This document shows, in pieces, positions 11,648 through 20,702 of a stretch of 64,000 nt of DNA. Origin of the DNA: Oxyruncus cristatus (lineage: Eukaryota > Chordata > Aves > Passeriformes > Cotingidae); assembly GCA_013399855.1 (NCBI GenBank), contig VXAY01004115.1, forward strand, positions 479,302 through 543,301. Direction: 5' to 3'. The translations under genes and the position numbers were made by a program. Position 1 is the first letter of the stretch. Each line of letters opens with the position of its first letter. The notes beneath the pieces were generated by a model that made no database searches, was not told the origin of the DNA, and saw nothing but the letters and a program-made list of their open reading frames with translations.

Positions 11648-13963
11648 ATGGCAGCAGGCACACAACTGGGAGTGCTCAGCCTGTGTGCTAGCCACCATCT
11701 GTAGCAGAAACCCACTGCATGTGGATAAAAAGTAGACATGGACACATTATGAAATGTCAAGAGGGTACTGTACTCTAGTGTTCCCTTGCCTTCTTTGTGT
11801 CAGTCATCAAACAGAGCAGTTCACATTCCTGCAGCTGAAATGAGAAAGAAGAGAACAATAATGAGGCAGTAAAAATGCACACGAGGAAACCTGGCAAAAG
11901 ACAGTCCAGTCCATACCTTTTAATGATTTTTATTGTGAGATATTCAGGATAAAAATGTCTCTTGGAAACATGTGGCATTGACTACTGTTAGAGAGAGCCT
12001 GTTTGACTTGACCCAAGCTGCTCCAGTGTGTCAGTGCCAGTGCTCACTTGAAAAAACAGAGACAGAAATTTGAAGATGGGAGAAAGGCATCATTTGAGAC
12101 AGTCCTGAGGAAGGGTACTGGACCGGATGTCAGGACATAAGGCTTCTGTTCCCAGACCTCACACAAATGTCTTTAGTAGACAGATTCTTGTTACATGTCT
12201 GTGCAATTCTTAGTATTACTGGGCTCCCATATAATTTGGCAATTCCATAAACTAACACAATCTTATTTCAACCTGACATTGGCTCTTCTTGGACCAATTC
12301 CCTTGTTTTTTGTTGAAGTAACTTTCAGCTAAAAAATTAGAGAATAAACTTAAACAAAATAGTGATGATGTAGCTCGAAGAGCAACTAACAAGATTTCAT
12401 TATAATGTTTATCCTCTAATCAAAATTCAAGTAACAAAGCTATCTTTTTGCTATCGCGTGTCTCCAGAGCTTATTATAATAATCATTCAGTCACTTAAAA
12501 AAGTACCAAAACCCTTCTGGGCTCACAGATTTCAGCTCTTTGCCAGAAACTACAGAATTGTATTAAAAACAGCAACAACAAAAAAAGTCCAACCAAACAA
12601 AAAACGTCCAACCAAACAAAAAAACCCAAACAACAAAAGACCACTACAATGATACCAAAACTTTCTCTCTTTTTTTTTTTCATCTAGAGCCATGGAAAAT
12701 CTGTGAAAAATTTACGGGACCATAATCTGCTACAGTCAACAGTTTTTGTGTGGTCACATATTATGGGATGTTTGAAATATCTTTTATGGCTAAGTAGTCT
12801 GTTATTTTCCATTTGCTGTGCTGTTTACTCATACTGAACTGGGAGAGGAAGTGACTATTGTAATGTAAAGCAAGGCAAACCAAAGCTGCAACATCCCATT
12901 ATATATACAGAAAGAAATAGTGGAGCAGGATGAGGACCTATGTCACAAATATTTATTCTATTTTCTAGAATCTTTTTTGTCCTTTTCCTGGCTTTTATTT
13001 CCCAATTCCTTACTCAGGATTAAGTGCTAGCCCTACATAAGACACTGAATTATGGCACAGATGCAAGGGGATAATTGTTTCACCCTAACAGTCATATGCA
13101 GACAAGCAAAAGTATAACACATGGAAACGTATTGATATTTCATTACTATGAAAATACAGGCAAATAATAAAGATATTCCCAGAATATGCTGAGAAGCTGT
13201 GATGAAAGTAGGCATAATATAAAGAGTATTATGACTGCTAAAGCAGAATTAGGCAAAAATTGGCAGCTTGTAATTTGGGACCATCTAAATAGTCACAGAA
13301 TATTTCAGCTTCATTGTAACAATTATTTTAAACAGAAAACAATCCTTTTGAACAGGTGCGACATCTAGTTAGCTGCCAGTAGAACACTGCACTAGGACCA
13401 TAAATGTCAGTTTTAAAAATGAGCAGTTGTGAAATAATTGTCTCAGATGTGCAAGTATTGACTTAAAAAACGAGAGTTTCTCATGCACAGTAGTCATGTC
13501 TGACATTGATTTCCAGCAGGCAAGTCACCTAATAGACAAATTATTCATCAGTTCAGTATGCAAACGGTCATCAAATCAAACCATTTTGCCCTGTTTCCCT
13601 ATAATAAAAGACAGGAAATAGCTACTGACAAGGATTTTCTTGTAAAACTGTCAGAAACTGACCAGCAGCACAGAGCTCTGATTTAAATACGATCTTTACC
13701 TACTTGAAATGACACAGTGACTGTTCCAATTCACGTTAGCAGAGAAATTGGGATCAAGATTTTTTATGCTAGCAAAGTCTAGGGACATGTGGATTCTATT
13801 TGCCCGGCAATTGTGAATAATAAATAAACTAAGTCACAATTTGTTGGTAGAGCATTTATGGTCAAAAAAAGAAGACTGAGATTTGCCAAAACTATTATTC
13901 TCATAGTTCAAATCCACAGATAGTTTAGTTGCTATTTCCTAGCTTTTCTGTGATGCTTTAGGC
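11648..13963. other. Unique non-coding DNA with simple A-rich stretch
   Basis: No gene was recognised. Short open frames (about 60-67 codons) show no motif. A CAAA-rich stretch with an internal tandem duplication lies at 12566-12640 and a T10 run lies near 12671-12680. The remainder looks like ordinary AT-rich intergenic or intronic sequence. Confidence 0.65.
12566..12640. repeat. A-rich/CAAA tract with 19-bp tandem duplication
   Basis: The unit GTCCAACCAAACAAAAAAC at 12587-12605 is repeated immediately at 12606-12625 with one extra A. The pair sits inside a longer A/C-only stretch. Replication slippage is the simplest origin. Confidence 0.8.
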
Positions 13964-14389
13964 CAACAATTCCTAAACTGTGGTTCATGGACCAGTGGTG
14001 GTCCATAAAACAATGATAAATGGGTCTGTAGCTGGTTTCTCTAACTACATCACCTTTGTTGTCTTTCCAATGAAAACTTGGATGGGAAGGGTGGGGCAGA
14101 GAGAAATTCTGAGAGTTGACAGTGACAAAAATTTTGGCACCTATTACACTGGAAAATATAATGAAACCTTTTACAAGGCCATGATAAATTTGCTTCAAAG
14201 GTTACATGTGTTGCAAACAGCATTTGGGATTCAAATGTGTTCTGAGCTGAGCCTTTTCCCAACCTCCACAGGTCCTGCCGGTGCATTCTCTCAGTTAGTG
14301 TCCCTCTGAAAAGTCTCAACTGCAGAAACCACACATTCTGAAGAAATCGGGTCCAGTTTCTCTGGCACCAGCTGGTGCCCACCACTGGA
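13964..14389. mobile_element. Possible hAT-like non-autonomous DNA transposon relic
   Basis: The left part reads 'CAACAATTCCTAAACTGTGG', then the perfect inverted repeat ATGGACCA-GTGG-TGGTCCAT at 13987-14006. This resembles hAT-type termini ('CAGNGGTTCTCAAACTGTGGTCC'), which often carry a subterminal GGACC/GGTCC palindrome. CCAGTGGTGG occurs at 13992-14001, and its exact reverse complement CCACCACTGG occurs at 14380-14389, next to a 16-bp perfect palindrome (14364-14379). I see no convincing 8-bp target-site duplication. Open frames of 88-111 codons cross the region on both strands (13932-14385), but none resembles a transposase. It could instead be chance palindromes. Confidence 0.3.
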
Positions 14390-16652
14390 GAAAGAACTGG
14401 CTGACAGTTAATGTAGAAGGCTAATTGTTCAAAACTTTATGAGGTGGGAGAGGGACAAAGAGAAAGAATCCTCTTTTGGCAAGTAATCTGTGGCAGATAC
14501 AGCCCACAGACAGACAGTTTATGTCCTGAGGCTTAGTCTGATTAGTGCAATCATTATCTCTGCCTAACATGGCTAAAGATGTGAATGGTCATAAAATGAT
14601 CCAAGCCTTTCATTAGTACCCAACACTAGTTATTCTCACTCTGTGACCTTCTGGGGCCGTGAGTTTTGCCAGGTCAGTTTCATGCGGTTCAGAAATCTTT
14701 CCATTTCTCCTTTTAAAATTTCCTGCCTTGTAGTGTCAAGAACTGTCTTCATGTCTCGTATTAAAAGGGAGGATCAGTCTGCTGGGAAGCAATTGTTTTC
14801 AAAATGCAAACCGCTAATATTTAGAGGAGTGCAACTGTTGATTCTCAGTGTTGCTGAAGATATAGAACATCTTCCTTGCATTATTTGATAATAAAGCAAG
14901 AGGTGCCCCTGGGCTCTAACAAAGCTTTTTCCTTAAGCTGTAGAATTCTTGTTACTTGTTTCTTAGGTACTAAACATTTAAGTTTATAAGACTGATGCTT
15001 TGTTGATAGAACCAACAGAGTAAGCTTCAAACATGACGTATTGTCTTCTTAGAGACTATTTTTTATGTTACCATTTCTTTAAATCTAAAGGAAAAAAAGA
15101 GTAGCATGAAAATGATTATTCACTGCTATAGTACCCATATGTGTTTATCATAGACCAGGTCTCCCTTGTGTAAAGAGCAGTAAAATGACAAAAAAGGACA
15201 GTGTCTCTTTCTTAAAATGTATGGTTTAAATTTTGAAATAATACTGAATAAAAATAATTCCTGAATAAGATGTAAATTTAAAGTTCAGTAGCTACTGCAG
15301 AAAAATTTCCATGTTGAATTCCTTTTTCTTAGTACAAATAGATGATTCATATAGATTTGATTCTTACTATGTTATGAGATGGTTGTGAAAAAGTCCCAAG
15401 TATTTTCCTTTTCTCTGGCTTGCTGCTCACATTAGTAGATCACAAATAAATCACAAAATTTTTCTCCTTCTCCACTTGTTCAGTGGAATAATTCTTCCAG
15501 TCATGTCCTTTTACATATTTTTTTCAGTTGCCTAATGGAATGACAGCTGTTGCAAATGCTCTGGCTTCACTTACAAGAGATCTTAGATTTCCATTTTCTT
15601 TATAAAATAACTTTATAAATAAAAGGTTGCTGAACTCAGGCTGATATAAGAATTTGATTTAAATTCATTCCATTTAATCCCTATTACTTTCCTAGGACAT
15701 TTATTTTCAAAGGCATTTAGACATCTGTTGGTACTTTTGGTAATTTCCAGATGTTAGATCCATATAAAAAGGCAGAAATTACATAGTTTTAAAAAGGTAG
15801 AAATTACATAGTTCTGTAATTGGATTATAGATTTGGGATAACCAAATTTTGTTTAATATATGGATGAAGTTGCTGCCTTGTCAAATTTGACTTTAATCTT
15901 TTAGAGATATTTTGTGACTTGAGTATTATTACTAGTGGTTGTAACTCTAATCTTTTTTTCTCTCTCTGCTGTATTCCCTCTTTCCCTCACTAAAGAGCCC
16001 AGTGTTGTCCCCAAGAATCATTTGAAATGGCTGTGTCTACAAAAACCTCAACATATTTTCAAAAGGGTATTTGTCAAAAATTATGAAAAGATCCCTGATC
16101 TTCCACACAGTCACAAGAGCTAGTATGTGTTCCTCACATTAATTGGTTTTAGGAAAGCTGAAGAAAAGAAGTTAAGGGCAATTACCAAAAATTATGAGGA
16201 CTTACTGCATTGTACAGAAATGGAGGGGATCACAGGGAATCAATGAGACAATACTGGTCAGTAGTTTAGACTATGGTCTTGATAAACCAACAGGCTAGTA
16301 GCTTTTGTAGAGATTCTTACAAGCATCCTATGATGACCCAACTGCAAACTCCTATCTGGTCATTCAGGCTAATGATTCAAAGAAACAGTACTCTCAGCGA
16401 CATCACTTCTTATGCATCACTGGATATGGAAACATATATGTTTTAATCCTGTTAGCTGATTAAATTGTCTAGGCTTGGAACAAACTTACATGGTTTATAA
16501 TCATGTCAGATATATGAAAATGTTTGAAAATTTAATTGAACATTGTATTAGTGATTTGACTCTTGTCTAAGAACTGTTTCAGTAACTTTTGGCCACAGTT
16601 TACAATTTCCTCTGCTGTACAATGTCTTTAAAAATAGTGTGATACTACTTCG
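14390..16652. other. Unique non-coding DNA, no gene recognised
   Basis: AT-rich sequence without plausible exons. A 25-bp tandem duplication at 15766-15815 is listed separately. Open frames are at most about 80 codons (14643-14888) and resemble nothing known. Confidence 0.65.
15766..15815. repeat. 25-bp tandem duplication
   Basis: The unit beginning AAAAAGGCAGAAATTACATA (15766-15790) is followed directly by a second copy (15791-15815) that differs at two positions. The near-identity implies a recent slippage or duplication event, and probably length variation between individuals. Confidence 0.9.
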
Positions 16653-16720
16653 TAGAATCATAGAGGGAAAGTCATGGTTGGAATTCCAAGTGCACTTTGT
16701 AGGTCTCCTTTTCAACTCTA
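16653..16720 (-). repeat. Degraded CR1 LINE 3' tail
   Basis: The plus strand reads 'AGAATCATAGAGGGAAAGTC', 'ATGGTTGGAATTCCAAG' and 'AGGTCTCCTTTTCAACTC'. These correspond to the reverse complement of the CR1 end: AGAATCATAGA, GGTTGGAAGGGACC and AGGTCATCTAGTCCAAC. Several mismatches and a missing block suggest an older copy than the one at 17127-17545, which lies in the same orientation less than 500 bases away. Confidence 0.6.
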
Positions 16721-17126
16721 AAGAAGCTCAATCCCATTTAGCTTCTGAAATTAGGTATAGCCTCATTTTCAGTGTAAGTTTGGAGGCATTGCATAGAACA
16801 TTGTAAGTCGTAACATAGGATCAGCACATGAATACCTTTTCACTGTTACAGTCTTTTGCAAGCATTTTCCAAGGGTGAACCTGCCCCTGATTACAATGGC
16901 AGCAGCCATTAACTTGTGCCAGGTTTGTTATTATTTTGAACTTCAGAGGAAAAGTTACTAGGAACCTATACAAACATCTTTTACTCCAAAGAGGATGCTG
17001 TGAAGACGTCTCAGAAGACTGTAAGACAACTGTACTTTGGATTGGGCACACTCTATGTATCTTTGAGTAAACATGCCAGATGTATGAGGGAGCTTTTTTT
17101 CACCAACTTTTACAGCCACTGTGTTA

Positions 17127-17545
17127 TCATAGAATCATAGAGTCATGAATGACTTGGGTTGGAAGGGACCTTAAAGATCACCTTTAACACCAGAAACCAG
17201 TTCCAAACACCCTGCTGTGGACAGGAAGACTTTTGACTAGAGCAGGTGTCTCAGAGCCTCATCCAACGTTCCCTTGAAGACTTTCAGGGATGGGGCATCC
17301 ACAACTTCTCTGGACAACCTGTTCCTTCAGGTACTGGAAAACAACAGTAAGGTCATCGTGAAGCCTTCTCTTCTCCAGGCTGAAGAGTCCCAATTTTCTC
17401 AGCCTTTCATCACAGGAGAGGTGCTCCATCCCCCTAATCATCTTGGTGACCCTTCTCTGGACTTGCTGCAACATGTGGATGTTGTTTCTGTGCTGGGGGT
17501 CCCAGAGCTCGATGCCATGCTCCAGGTGGGGTCTCACAAGAAGTA
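17127..17545 (-). mobile_element. CR1 LINE retrotransposon, 5'-truncated and internally deleted
   Basis: Read on the minus strand, the element begins in the C-terminal part of the CR1 ORF2 reverse transcriptase, with the phrases RPHLEHGIELWDPQ, VQRRVTKMIRGMEHLS and RLRKLGLFSLEKRRLHDDLT. It ends in the CR1 3' UTR, with 'GGTCCCTTCCAACCC' and a terminal ATTCTATGA repeat at 17127-17140. CR1 ORF2 encodes an endonuclease and reverse transcriptase that copies its RNA at genomic nicks. Only the last roughly 70 codons remain, so the copy cannot be active. At about 17320-17331 the text jumps from 'CAGTACCTGAAGG' to 'GAACAGGTTG', which in intact copies lie well apart. The last ORF2 codons and much of the 3' UTR are therefore missing, and the open frame (17259-17537) reads through into former UTR. 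A bird-lineage CR1 is very likely. Confidence 0.93.
17259..17537 (-). pseudogene. CR1 ORF2 (reverse transcriptase) C-terminal remnant
   Basis: This 92-codon open stretch is the coding relic inside the CR1 element. Residues 1 to about 70 match the C-terminal region of CR1 reverse transcriptase, downstream of the catalytic YADD domain: RPHLEHGIELWDP, QRRVTKMIRGMEHL, GLFSLEKRRL and VVFQYLKE. From about residue 71 (QVVQRSCGCPIPES...) the translation is of 3' UTR joined by the internal deletion. The catalytic residues and endonuclease are absent, so it is a fossil rather than a gene. Confidence 0.9.
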
Positions 17546-18899
17546 TTATATTAGTGGTTTGTGGCTTGTGCTCAGTGTCTTAGAATATTTGTGGGGCTGG
17601 TTCTGATCAGTTATGTCTTTAAATGGGTAAGCCTAGGCAGTCTGAAAAGAATTCTTATAAGGGATGAGGCATTGTATCTTCCAAAAAACTTTTTGCAAAG
17701 CACTAAAACGGTAAGAACACTGGTAGTGCTTTTGCAAGACTCTGTACGCTTATTTGTTTATCCACCTCTGAGTTGGGGAGCTGGAAAGGGCTGAAGTAAT
17801 AAAAATAATGCTCTGATTATATGATGAACAGATCTCCAACTACTGTATGTAATGTTGCTAGGAATATTTAAATTATTTGTGAATCTGAAACTGTATATTG
17901 CAGATTAGACAGTAAAGTGGAATTAGGTGAGTATGCAGAATACAAAACTTCAGATGACTTCGGGGTTGCAGGTCATGTTGGTTCAAATTTCAGTATGAAA
18001 TGCTCTTAAGCCTGTTGAAAAAGCTGGCCAAATTAAAATAAAATATAAAATAGTGCACTGAATTTGTGACTTTCAAGTTTTCCGCCAGTTTTCCATAGTT
18101 TGTGATATTGTAATATGCACCTAAATAACAGAACAGCCTCAGAATGAGAAGCTTACTCTGCTTCTGCCTTTGCCTGCCTGAATATTTCTTGGATTTTCAT
18201 CTGGATTTTGATAACAGTACTTTCGAAAGTTCATACCATTTTTGGGTGAGATGAGAGCCATTCTTTATGCTTTGCTTGATAATTCCTTAAATGAAAAATA
18301 CTACTTCACTTGAAGGTGAAGTAAAAGGCTTTGAAAAACAGAACTCTGGAGAATTTGCCTACTGATTGAGAAAGCAAAATGCAAAGCTTGAAATTTCTCT
18401 TCCTATTCTGGTGTTAATCAAAATTAACTCATTGGAGTTGTATGGTGGTGTCCAATTTACTTGTTGGGGTGAGAGTCAGGAGTGTAATGGAAGGGATAGC
18501 TGGTTCTGCTCTTCCTAGTCATTGCATTAGTGACATGTAGGGGCAGTAGTTTTGCTTTCATGAATATAAAAAATAGCAGAGCAAGCATGAGGTAAACATT
18601 ACCTTTTTCGATTGTTCCAGTTTCCAGTCATGAGGAGTTTAAGGATCTCTTGAGTGAAAGATTGTACTCAGGCTGACATGTTTATTGCTTGATATATGAT
18701 CTGTCTTCCAGTAATATGGACATAGTTTTTCAGGCTCAGTAGTGCTCCTCACCTCCACATATATATTTCGCTATTGAATTATTTACTGTGTAATACTTGT
18801 ATGTACTAGGTATGTCCTTAGACATAGACAAGTCCTCAAAAGTCTTTTAATTTAATTGTGAGGGCTCTATTTTTTATGTTATAAAAGAATATGAATCCC
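17546..18899. other. Unique non-coding DNA, no gene recognised
   Basis: No exon-like or repeat structure is evident. The sequence is AT-rich with ordinary short homopolymer runs. Confidence 0.6.
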
Positions 18900-19060
18900 C
18901 TTTTTGCCTTCTCCACAGTATTTGTAATTATACAGACTTGTAGCATATCTCTCCTCAGTCATAACTTTTCCAACCTGAATAGTCCTAATCTATTTAGTCT
19001 CTTCTGTGAAACTGGTGAGATACCTCTCAGCATCTTTGCCAACTTCTCTGTGCCTGTCAT
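18900..19060 (-). repeat. Ancient amniote CR1 fragment (reverse transcriptase C-terminal region)
   Basis: The plus strand has the ordered blocks 'TTCTCCACAGTATTTGTAAT', 'TATACAGACTTGTAGCATATC', 'CTCCTCAGTCATAACTTTTCC', 'AACCTGAATAGTCCTAATCT' and 'AGTCTCTTCTGTGAAACTGG'. They resemble the reverse complement of old CR1 copies (turtle and crocodilian type), in which the last reverse transcriptase codons (KLFSLEK-like) run into the 3' region. The frame is broken by substitutions and small gaps. The copy is older than the one at 17127-17545. Confidence 0.6.
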
Positions 19061-20129
19061 TGGTTTACTCTCCTCTAATCCCTTAGTAGGTCATCCACCA
19101 CTGGTGTATCTCAAGGCTCTAACCTGGATCCTAAAATCCTCAAAAAGAGCCCAGGAATTGTAGTGAAGGATTTAACAGCATTTTTTTACTTAACTAGGAG
19201 GTAGAGTAGTATCAGAGATCCAGATCCTCAGTAGTATTAAAATGGGCACTCTTATTAAAATATCTTATCATGACCTTTGTGGGAATGTAGTGTGACTCTC
19301 TTGAGGGATCTGGGTTGTTGTACTAAAAAAGACTCCACAGCTAATATTATGTCTTATGTATTAAGTTTTAAAGATGTAGGATAGAAAACAAATTTAGCTA
19401 TTTGTGTATTTGCTGAAATTTTTGTGTTGCTAACCACTTCTGCTTCATATTCATGGATTTTCTTTCTTATACTAAAAAAATCTCTCTTGTTTAAACACAT
19501 ATGTTATTTCAAATATATTGAACCGCTTGGCTTTCATCACTTTCAGAAGATATTATTTTCCTCCTTCTCTTTTATTGCCTGAATTCGGTTCTTGTTAATA
19601 TTAAAACAAATATCTTGGCACCAAAGGCAGTCTCCTGGATCCCTGTTTTTTGTTAGCCACTGTTTGAAAAACTTGTTAGCTTAGTGTCGGGCACTCATTA
19701 AACTTTCAACTTACACAGGCTTCCTCCCAGCTCTGACAGATTGTCTGTGCTGCAATGTATGTATGCATGAGCATATGTTTGTGTGCGTGTGTTTGAGTGT
19801 GTGACTTACTGACCTGTATGCAAGGCCAATAAAACTGTAAAAGAAATGCATACCTCCCTTCAACCTCCAAATCCAGGGTGTAATTCCTCCCTTCCATCTG
19901 TGGTGTACAGAATCCAGCAGTGATCCCATACAGGGCTCCATTCTGCTCTCAAACAATGGACTGCTGTTCAGTCCATATTATCATGTATTACCTTAGCTGT
20001 GGAAACTCCTCATTACTAAGTTAATAAAATATTTTTCTTCCTTACCCCCAAATCTTTCACAACATGCATCACAAAAAGATGCATGTCTTTGCATTCAGAA
20101 TGATCTCTGCTTATATACGCAGGTGATCA
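19061..20129. other. Unique non-coding DNA with a degenerate GT-rich patch
   Basis: No gene was recognised. A degenerate GT/GTAT-rich patch lies at about 19752-19804 (GTGTGCGTGTG core). Short frames of 60-80 codons on the minus strand are the complement of this simple sequence. Confidence 0.6.
20062..20086. repeat. 9-bp inverted repeat (hairpin)
   Basis: ACATGCATC at 20062-20070 and its exact reverse complement GATGCATGT at 20078-20086 flank a seven-base A-rich loop. It lies just upstream of the long T tract. No function is evident. Confidence 0.75.
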
Positions 20130-20130
20130 C

Positions 20131-20188
20131 ATGTTCTTTGTTTTATTTTGTTTTGGGTTTTGTTTTTTTTTTTTTTTTTTTTTTTTTT
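20131..20188. repeat. T-rich tract ending in T26
   Basis: A (TTTTG)-like stretch leads into 26 uninterrupted Ts (20163-20188). On the minus strand this is a long A tract, but the sequence in front of it on that strand is not a recognisable retrogene or SINE. Confidence 0.9.
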
Positions 20189-20393
20189 AAGCAGAGCTAT
20201 GGGCAGCACTGAAGATGAGGGGGATTCTGTTTTTCCAAAGGTCATGCTTGGATATGCCAACGATTGCCTGGCTTGCGTATGTGGAAAAGCACCGTCAAAC
20301 AGTACAGCGACTCTTTATTTTTTAATCTCTACATGACATTTTAGTGTTTTACTTTAATTACCTATCCCTTCTAACACTTGTGTGCTGTTCTGG

Positions 20394-20408
20394 AAAAAAA
20401 AAAAAAAA
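20394..20408. repeat. A15 homopolymer
   Basis: Fifteen uninterrupted As are followed by GG and a further A-rich stretch. It is a simple repeat. Confidence 0.9.
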
Positions 20409-20599
20409 GGAAAAAAGAGAAGTCCTTAGAGAGGAATGAAACAAGCAGAGATTCTTCTGTACGATGCATCAGAACAAAAGGGAGAGCTTAAAATGCTTTC
20501 CTCCACCTCTGTTCTCCATGATCCTATAATTGAACAGATTGCATTTTAGCAAAAAAAAAGCATTGGAAAACTGAAATATGTACATACAGGTCCTCCATT

Positions 20600-20702
20600 T
20601 CGGCGTAAATTAGCAGTGATGTCAGTGTTGCCACGCTGACTGGCACAGCTGGGAACGTTACCCATTACTTTGGTGGGACGGTACTGGTGTACACCTGCTG
20701 AG
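20600..20702. repeat. Possible ancient amniote MITE-like repeat
   Basis: The segment contains 'CGGCGTAAATTAGCAGTGATGTCAGTG' split by small changes from the expected 'GGTGTAAATCAGCAGTGAAGTCAATGG', and ends 'GGTGTACACCTGCTGAGGAG', close to the module 'GATTTACACCAGCTGAGGAT'. The two halves face each other, as expected for a palindromic old repeat. It also has more CpG dinucleotides than its surroundings. Family assignment is tentative. Confidence 0.35.

Noticed and set aside
13932..14385. Three overlapping 88-111 codon frames on both strands
   Set aside because: Their coincidence reflects a local lack of stop codons around palindromic sequence. None resembles a transposase or other protein.
19706..19956. 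His-rich and Thr-rich minus-strand frames (HTQTHAHKH)
   Set aside because: They are the translation of the degenerate GT-rich simple repeat on the plus strand.
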